DNA from: Methylorubrum populi
GTDB lineage: Bacteria; Pseudomonadota; Alphaproteobacteria; Rhizobiales; Beijerinckiaceae
Length of the DNA: 64,000 nucleotides
NCBI GenBank assembly: GCA_036946625.1
Contig: JAQIIU010000003.1
Coordinates: 941,961 to 1,005,960 of the forward strand
Direction of reading: 5' to 3'
Position numbers and translations under genes: made by a program. Positions 60,886 through 64,000 of this stretch are shown here, one piece after another (position 1 is the first letter of the stretch; each line of letters starts with the position of its first letter). The notes under the pieces are model-generated. The model searched no databases. It was given only the letters and a program-made list of their open reading frames with translations, and was not told the origin of the DNA.

Positions 60886-61314
60886 ATGAGCGAGCGCTGG
60901 CCCACCGAAATCCGTCTGTCCGGCGACAAGCGCATTCTCACGGTCGCCTTCGACGGTGGCAGCCGGTTCGAACTGCCCGCCGAATACTTGCGCGTGTCGA
61001 GCCCCTCGGCCGAGGTCCAGGGCCATTCGCCGGCCGAGCGCAAGGTGCTGGGCGGCAAGCGCGAGGTGGCGATCCTGTCGGTGGAGCCGGTCGGCAACTA
61101 TGCCGTGAAGCTGTTCTTCGACGACATGCACGACACCGGGATCTATGGCTGGGACTATCTGTTCGATCTCGGCCGCGAGTACCGCAACCGTTGGTCGACC
61201 TATCTGCGGGAGCTGGAGGAGCGCGGCCTCTCCCGGGACCGTGCCGCGAGCGCACCCGCCAAGGCGGCCCACAGCCACGGCGGATGCGGCAGCGGAAGCT
61301 GCGGCTGCCACTGA
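60886..61314 (+). CDS. DUF971 family protein with His/Cys-rich tail
   Basis: 142 residues from ATG 60886 ([20 protein letters not shown]). The DUF971 fold (as in the N-terminal domain of gamma-butyrobetaine hydroxylase) is visible: [40 protein letters not shown] and [20 protein letters not shown]. The C-terminal tail [14 protein letters not shown] could bind a metal ion. Stand-alone DUF971 proteins are often next to Fe-S scaffold or Mrp genes; here the neighbour is moaA, an Fe-S enzyme. Function unknown. Confidence 0.87.
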   Translation: MSERWPTEIRLSGDKRILTVAFDGGSRFELPAEYLRVSSPSAEVQGHSPAERKVLGGKREVAILSVEPVGNYAVKLFFDDMHDTGIYGWDYLFDLGREYRNRWSTYLRELEERGLSRDRAASAPAKAAHSHGGCGSGSCGCH

Positions 61315-61396
61315 CGGCCGCGGGCGTCGAACCCTGATGCGACCACCCTCACCCGACGCCGTTGCGAAAGATCGGCGCGGCCGACGCCCACTCGCG

Positions 61397-61580
61397 GTGT
61401 CAGAGCCTGTTTGACTGCGGTGATCCCATCTCGCCCCTCATCCTGAGGTGCCGGAGCGCAGCGGAGGCCTCGAAGGGGGCTCCAGGGATCCGCGCGGGAT
61501 CTGGAACACCCTTCGAGGCCGCTCACGCGGCACCTCAGGATGAGGGTGGGGATGGGAGCATGGCCTTCTCGCCTTGCCGT
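61397..61580. repeat. Dispersed palindromic repeat, family B, intact copy
   Basis: From AGAGCCTGTTTGACTGCGG to CTTCTCGCCTTGCCGTG. The core (61437-61546) is a near-palindrome: CCTCATCCTGAGGTGCCG..GGCCTCGAAGGG with CCCTTCGAGGCC..CGGCACCTCAGGATGAGG. This copy is unoccupied and gives the uninterrupted target of the type 2 IS110 element. It fills most of the 329-base gap 61315-61643. Confidence 0.85.
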
Positions 61581-61643
61581 GAACCATCGGGCGCTCCTGC
61601 CGTTGCCCTGCGGACTTCTCGGCGGATCAAACGGAGGTGCCGC

Positions 61644-61781
61644 GTGGCAGCCACGGATACCCGACACCGCGCCGGCCAGGACGTGAACTCCGTCGATCAG
61701 CTCGGCAGCGTCGTCATTCTCGGCCTCGCCATCGTCGGCGGCCTCGCCGTCGTGGCGCTCGATCTGCTCCTGATCGGTTGA
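61644..61781 (+). CDS. Small single-span membrane protein (45 residues)
   Basis: GTG 61644 preceded by ACGGAGG (61631-61637) at proper spacing. The 45-residue product begins VAATDTRHRAGQDVNSVDQL and continues with one strongly hydrophobic helix (VVILGLAIVGGLAVVALDLL). No family recognised. It ends 80 bases before the convergent L,D-transpeptidase gene. The good ribosome site and typical membrane helix support it. Confidence 0.55.
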   Translation: MAATDTRHRAGQDVNSVDQLGSVVILGLAIVGGLAVVALDLLLIG

Positions 61782-61812
61782 GGGCGCCGCACCTGGCTTG
61801 AGGCGCAGAGAA

Positions 61813-61834
61813 GGACCGGCATCGCTGCCGGCCC
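61813..61834 (-). terminator. Terminator of the L,D-transpeptidase gene
   Basis: On the minus strand GGGCCGGCA pairs with TGCCGGTCC (one mismatch) around a 4-base loop, followed by the T-rich TTCTCT. It lies 27 bases after the stop. Confidence 0.55.
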
Positions 61835-61860
61835 CTCGTATTTCGCTGCACGTCGGACCG

Positions 61861-62535
61861 TCAGCGCTGGACGACGACCCGGGCGCCGACCTTCACGCGG
61901 CCGTAGAGATCGGTGACGTCCTCGTTGGTCATGCGGATGCAGCCCGAGGAGACCGCGGTGCCGATCGTCTCCGGCTCGTTGGAGCCGTGGATGCGGTAGA
62001 TCGTATTGCCGAGATACATGGCGCGCGCACCGAGCGGGTTCTCGATGCCGCCCTTCATGTAGCGCGGCAGGTCCGGGCGGCGGCGCAGCATCTCGGACGG
62101 CGGGCGCCAATCCGGCCATTCGCGCTTCATGGTGACGGTCTGGGTGCCGCCCCAGGTGAAGCCGGGACGGCCGACGCCGACGCCGTAGCGCAAGGCCTCG
62201 CCGCCGGGCTGGATCAGGTAGAGACGGCGCTCGGTGGTCGAGACGATGATGGTGCCCGGTGCGTAGGGGCCGGAATACGGCACCGTCTCGCGCGGGATCG
62301 CGGTCATCTGCGGCACTGTCGAGGCCAGCGGGTCGGCAGCGGCCGGCGAGCCCGGGATGTCCGCCGGCAGGACGGCGTTGGCGGTCGGCACCACGTTCTG
62401 CGGGCGCACGCGCACCGTCAGGACGTCGGTCAGCGGCTGGCGGGTGAGCGGGTCGATCTCATAGGCGGCGGCGGGGCTTGCGAGCGCGACCGTCGCGCAG
62501 GCGAGCCCGCCCAGGGCAATGACGAAACGGCGCAT
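61861..62535 (-). CDS. ErfK/YbiS-type L,D-transpeptidase
   Basis: 224 residues from ATG 62535 (MRRFVIALGGLACATVALAS), a signal peptide cleaved near AAAYE. The YkuD domain fills the C-terminal half: GTIIVSTTERRLYLIQPGGE, GVGVGRPGFTWGGTQTV, PLGARAMYLGNTIYRIHGSN and the catalytic IGTAVSSGCIRMTNEDV with Cys nucleophile. It is the short, single-domain type common in Rhizobiales in several copies, acting on peptidoglycan in the periplasm. Confidence 0.9.
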   Translation of the reverse strand: MRRFVIALGGLACATVALASPAAAYEIDPLTRQPLTDVLTVRVRPQNVVPTANAVLPADIPGSPAAADPLASTVPQMTAIPRETVPYSGPYAPGTIIVSTTERRLYLIQPGGEALRYGVGVGRPGFTWGGTQTVTMKREWPDWRPPSEMLRRRPDLPRYMKGGIENPLGARAMYLGNTIYRIHGSNEPETIGTAVSSGCIRMTNEDVTDLYGRVKVGARVVVQR

Positions 62536-62830
62536 CAGGGCCTCTCGAGGCAGGCGAAGAACAGGGGACGCGGTGGGAGAACCGCCGCACGATGCCGTGC
62601 GGACCCTCGCCAAGGCGTAAACGCTCGCGGTTCAAAGCCAAGCTTGATTTGCGGTGCGGCACCGCTTCCGCCGCCCTCGTGACTGCGTGGCCACACTGTG
62701 GCAGCTTGGCCGTACGGGCAAGAAGCAGGTTCGGGTCAGGGAAGCGGTTGGAGCGCGATGGCGAGGCATCCCCCGTGATCCGTCCCTTCGCGTCCGGCGC
62801 AGATCGCGGCCTCGCCAGTCGGACCGGTTA

Positions 62831-63691
62831 TCAGGCCGCGTCGAGGCCGAGATCGACGATCGCGGAGCTGTGGGTGATCCAGCCGACCGAGATCAGATCG
62901 ACGCCGGACGCCGCGACGGCACCGACCGTATCGCGGTCGATCCGGCCCGAGGCTTCGGTGACGGCGCGGCCATCGACCATCGCCACGGCCTGCCGCAGGG
63001 TGTCGGGTCTCATGTTGTCGAGGAGCACCGCGTCGGCACCGACCGAGAGCGCCTCTTCGAGCTGCGCCAGGGTATCGACCTCGACCTCGATCTTCACGAG
63101 GTGACCGGTCCCCGCCCGCGCCCGCTCGATCGCCGGGATGATGCCGCCCGCGACCGCGACGTGGTTGTCCTTGATCAGCACCGCGTCGTCGAGGCCGAAA
63201 CGGTGATTCGAGCCGCCGCCCGCGCGCACGGCGTGCTTCTCCAGCGCCCGCAGGCCCGGCGTGGTCTTGCGGGTGCAGACGATCCGCGCCTTGCCGTGCG
63301 GCCGGGCCGCCTCGACCAGCGAAGCCGTGGCCGTGGCGACGCCGCTGAGGCGGCAGAGCAGATTGAGGGCGACGCGCTCCGCGGTGAGTACGGCCCGGGC
63401 CGGGCCCGAGAGACGGATCACCGTGTCGCCCGGAGCGACGCGGCTGCCGTCGCCCCGCTCGACCGAGACCGACAGGCTCGGATCGATCAACGCGAAGGCG
63501 ATGGCCGCGGCATCCGTGCCGGCGATCACGCCGTCCTGGCGGGAGGCGATCACCGCCTCCATCCGCCTCCCGGCGGGTACGATGGCATCGGTGGTGATGT
63601 CGCCGGCCCGGCCGAGATCTTCCAGGAGCGCGGCCCGCACCGCCGGCTCGACGAGGAGCCGCGGCAACGGCAGCAGGATATCGTCAGGCAT
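62831..63691 (-). CDS. nadC: Nicotinate-nucleotide pyrophosphorylase (carboxylating)
   Basis: 286 residues from ATG 63691. It converts quinolinate and PRPP to nicotinate mononucleotide in de novo NAD synthesis. Conserved segments are ALNLLCRLSGVATATASLVE, RIVCTRKTTPGLRALEKHAV, GGGSNHRFGLDDAVLIKDNH and EVEVDTLAQLEEAL. The start overlaps the end of the upstream nadB gene by 8 bases, so the pair is co-translated. Confidence 0.95.
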   Translation of the reverse strand: MPDDILLPLPRLLVEPAVRAALLEDLGRAGDITTDAIVPAGRRMEAVIASRQDGVIAGTDAAAIAFALIDPSLSVSVERGDGSRVAPGDTVIRLSGPARAVLTAERVALNLLCRLSGVATATASLVEAARPHGKARIVCTRKTTPGLRALEKHAVRAGGGSNHRFGLDDAVLIKDNHVAVAGGIIPAIERARAGTGHLVKIEVEVDTLAQLEEALSVGADAVLLDNMRPDTLRQAVAMVDGRAVTEASGRIDRDTVGAVAASGVDLISVGWITHSSAIVDLGLDAA

Positions 63692-64000
63692 CGGTGAGTT
63701 CCTGAAGGGCAGCGGGACCGCCCTGGACAGCGAGGGTGGTCACGGCGTGGCGGGCCGAATGCTGGCCCGGGAAGTCGCTGCGCCAGTGCGCACCGCGGCT
63801 CTCGCGCCGGTCGAGGGCGGCGCGGGCGATCATCAGGCCGGTGGCCGCGGCATCGCAGCCGGTCGCCGACAGGTCCGCGAGGCCGGAGACGGCCCGCGCC
63901 AGTCCCGCCGCGTCGCGCACGACGCCGACGCACGCCTCCATGATCCCGCGCACCTCGCCCAAGGTTTTCGCGTCCTGCGGGCGCATCTCGGGCAGCGGCG
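63684..64000 (-). CDS. nadB: L-aspartate oxidase, C-terminal part (5' end outside window)
   Basis: The minus-strand frame is open from the window edge to the stop at 63684-63686; about 104 residues are seen. The segment LPEMRPQDAKTLGEVRGIME followed by CVGVVRDAAGLARAVSGL, ARAALDRRESRGAHWRSDFP and GQHSARHAVTTLAVQ fits the C-terminal helical domain of the succinate dehydrogenase/fumarate reductase flavoprotein family, with the NadB RRESRGxHxRxDFP motif. It makes iminoaspartate for quinolinate synthase. Overlaps nadC by 8 bases. Confidence 0.9.
   Translation of the reverse strand, partial: PLPEMRPQDAKTLGEVRGIMEACVGVVRDAAGLARAVSGLADLSATGCDAAATGLMIARAALDRRESRGAHWRSDFPGQHSARHAVTTLAVQGGPAALQELTDA

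Overview
The window is GC-rich, densely coded chromosomal DNA of an alphaproteobacterium. The gene content (DUF2852, DUF2865, a fused trehalose/alpha-glucan cluster, LexA-type GTTC-N7-GTTC motif, short Psd, dispersed palindromic repeats) fits Methylobacterium/Methylorubrum or a close relative. That assignment is inference. No rRNA, tRNA or CRISPR array was recognised.

Layout. 1-1.1 kb: end of a TetR-type regulator, a palindromic operator and a DUF2852 gene. 1.26-17.3 kb: a five-gene alpha-glucan/trehalose cluster, treZ, malQ-treY fusion, GH13-glgE fusion, treS-maltokinase fusion, glgB. Together these can convert trehalose to maltose, maltose 1-phosphate and branched alpha-glucan, and convert glucan back to trehalose. 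17.3-23.6 kb: small membrane protein, dps, L,D-transpeptidase, ruvB, a metallophosphoesterase with a disturbed 5' end, and a DUF4142 protein. 24-28.5 kb: ybgC-tolQRAB without an adjacent pal. 28.5-32.5 kb: a gene-poor pile-up of dispersed repeats with an IS4-type and an IS110-type element, then a decayed DUF2380/DUF3280-type gene. 32.6-39 kb: GST, PsiF-like protein, an AaeB/AaeX/AaeA-like efflux operon, gltX. 39.1-40.3 kb: an IS110-family element. 40.4-55.4 kb: methyltransferase/MFS pair, OmpA-like protein, DUF2865, CreA, cysS, methyltransferase/LOG pair, LysM protein, Atm1-like ABC exporter, psd-pssA. 55.5-56.7 kb: a second, almost identical inverted copy of the same IS110 element. 56.9-64 kb: serB, miaA, a hydroxyacid dehydrogenase, moaA, DUF971, an L,D-transpeptidase and nadC-nadB.

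The most interesting signal is in the IS110-family elements. Each has a long untranslated leader before its transposase that folds into two internal-loop hairpins. In the duplicated element (39104-40294 and 55538-56728) the 5' and 3' strands of the first loop match the left and right halves of the genomic insertion site, and the strands of the second loop match the two ends of the element. All four guides overlap on the dinucleotide GA. This is the architecture of an IS110 bridge RNA. The unrelated element at 30867-32044 shows the same layout with a CT core. Each element type sits in a different family of dispersed palindromic repeat, and an unoccupied exact match to the duplicated element's target lies at 17715-17729. 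These assignments were made by eye from the sequence.
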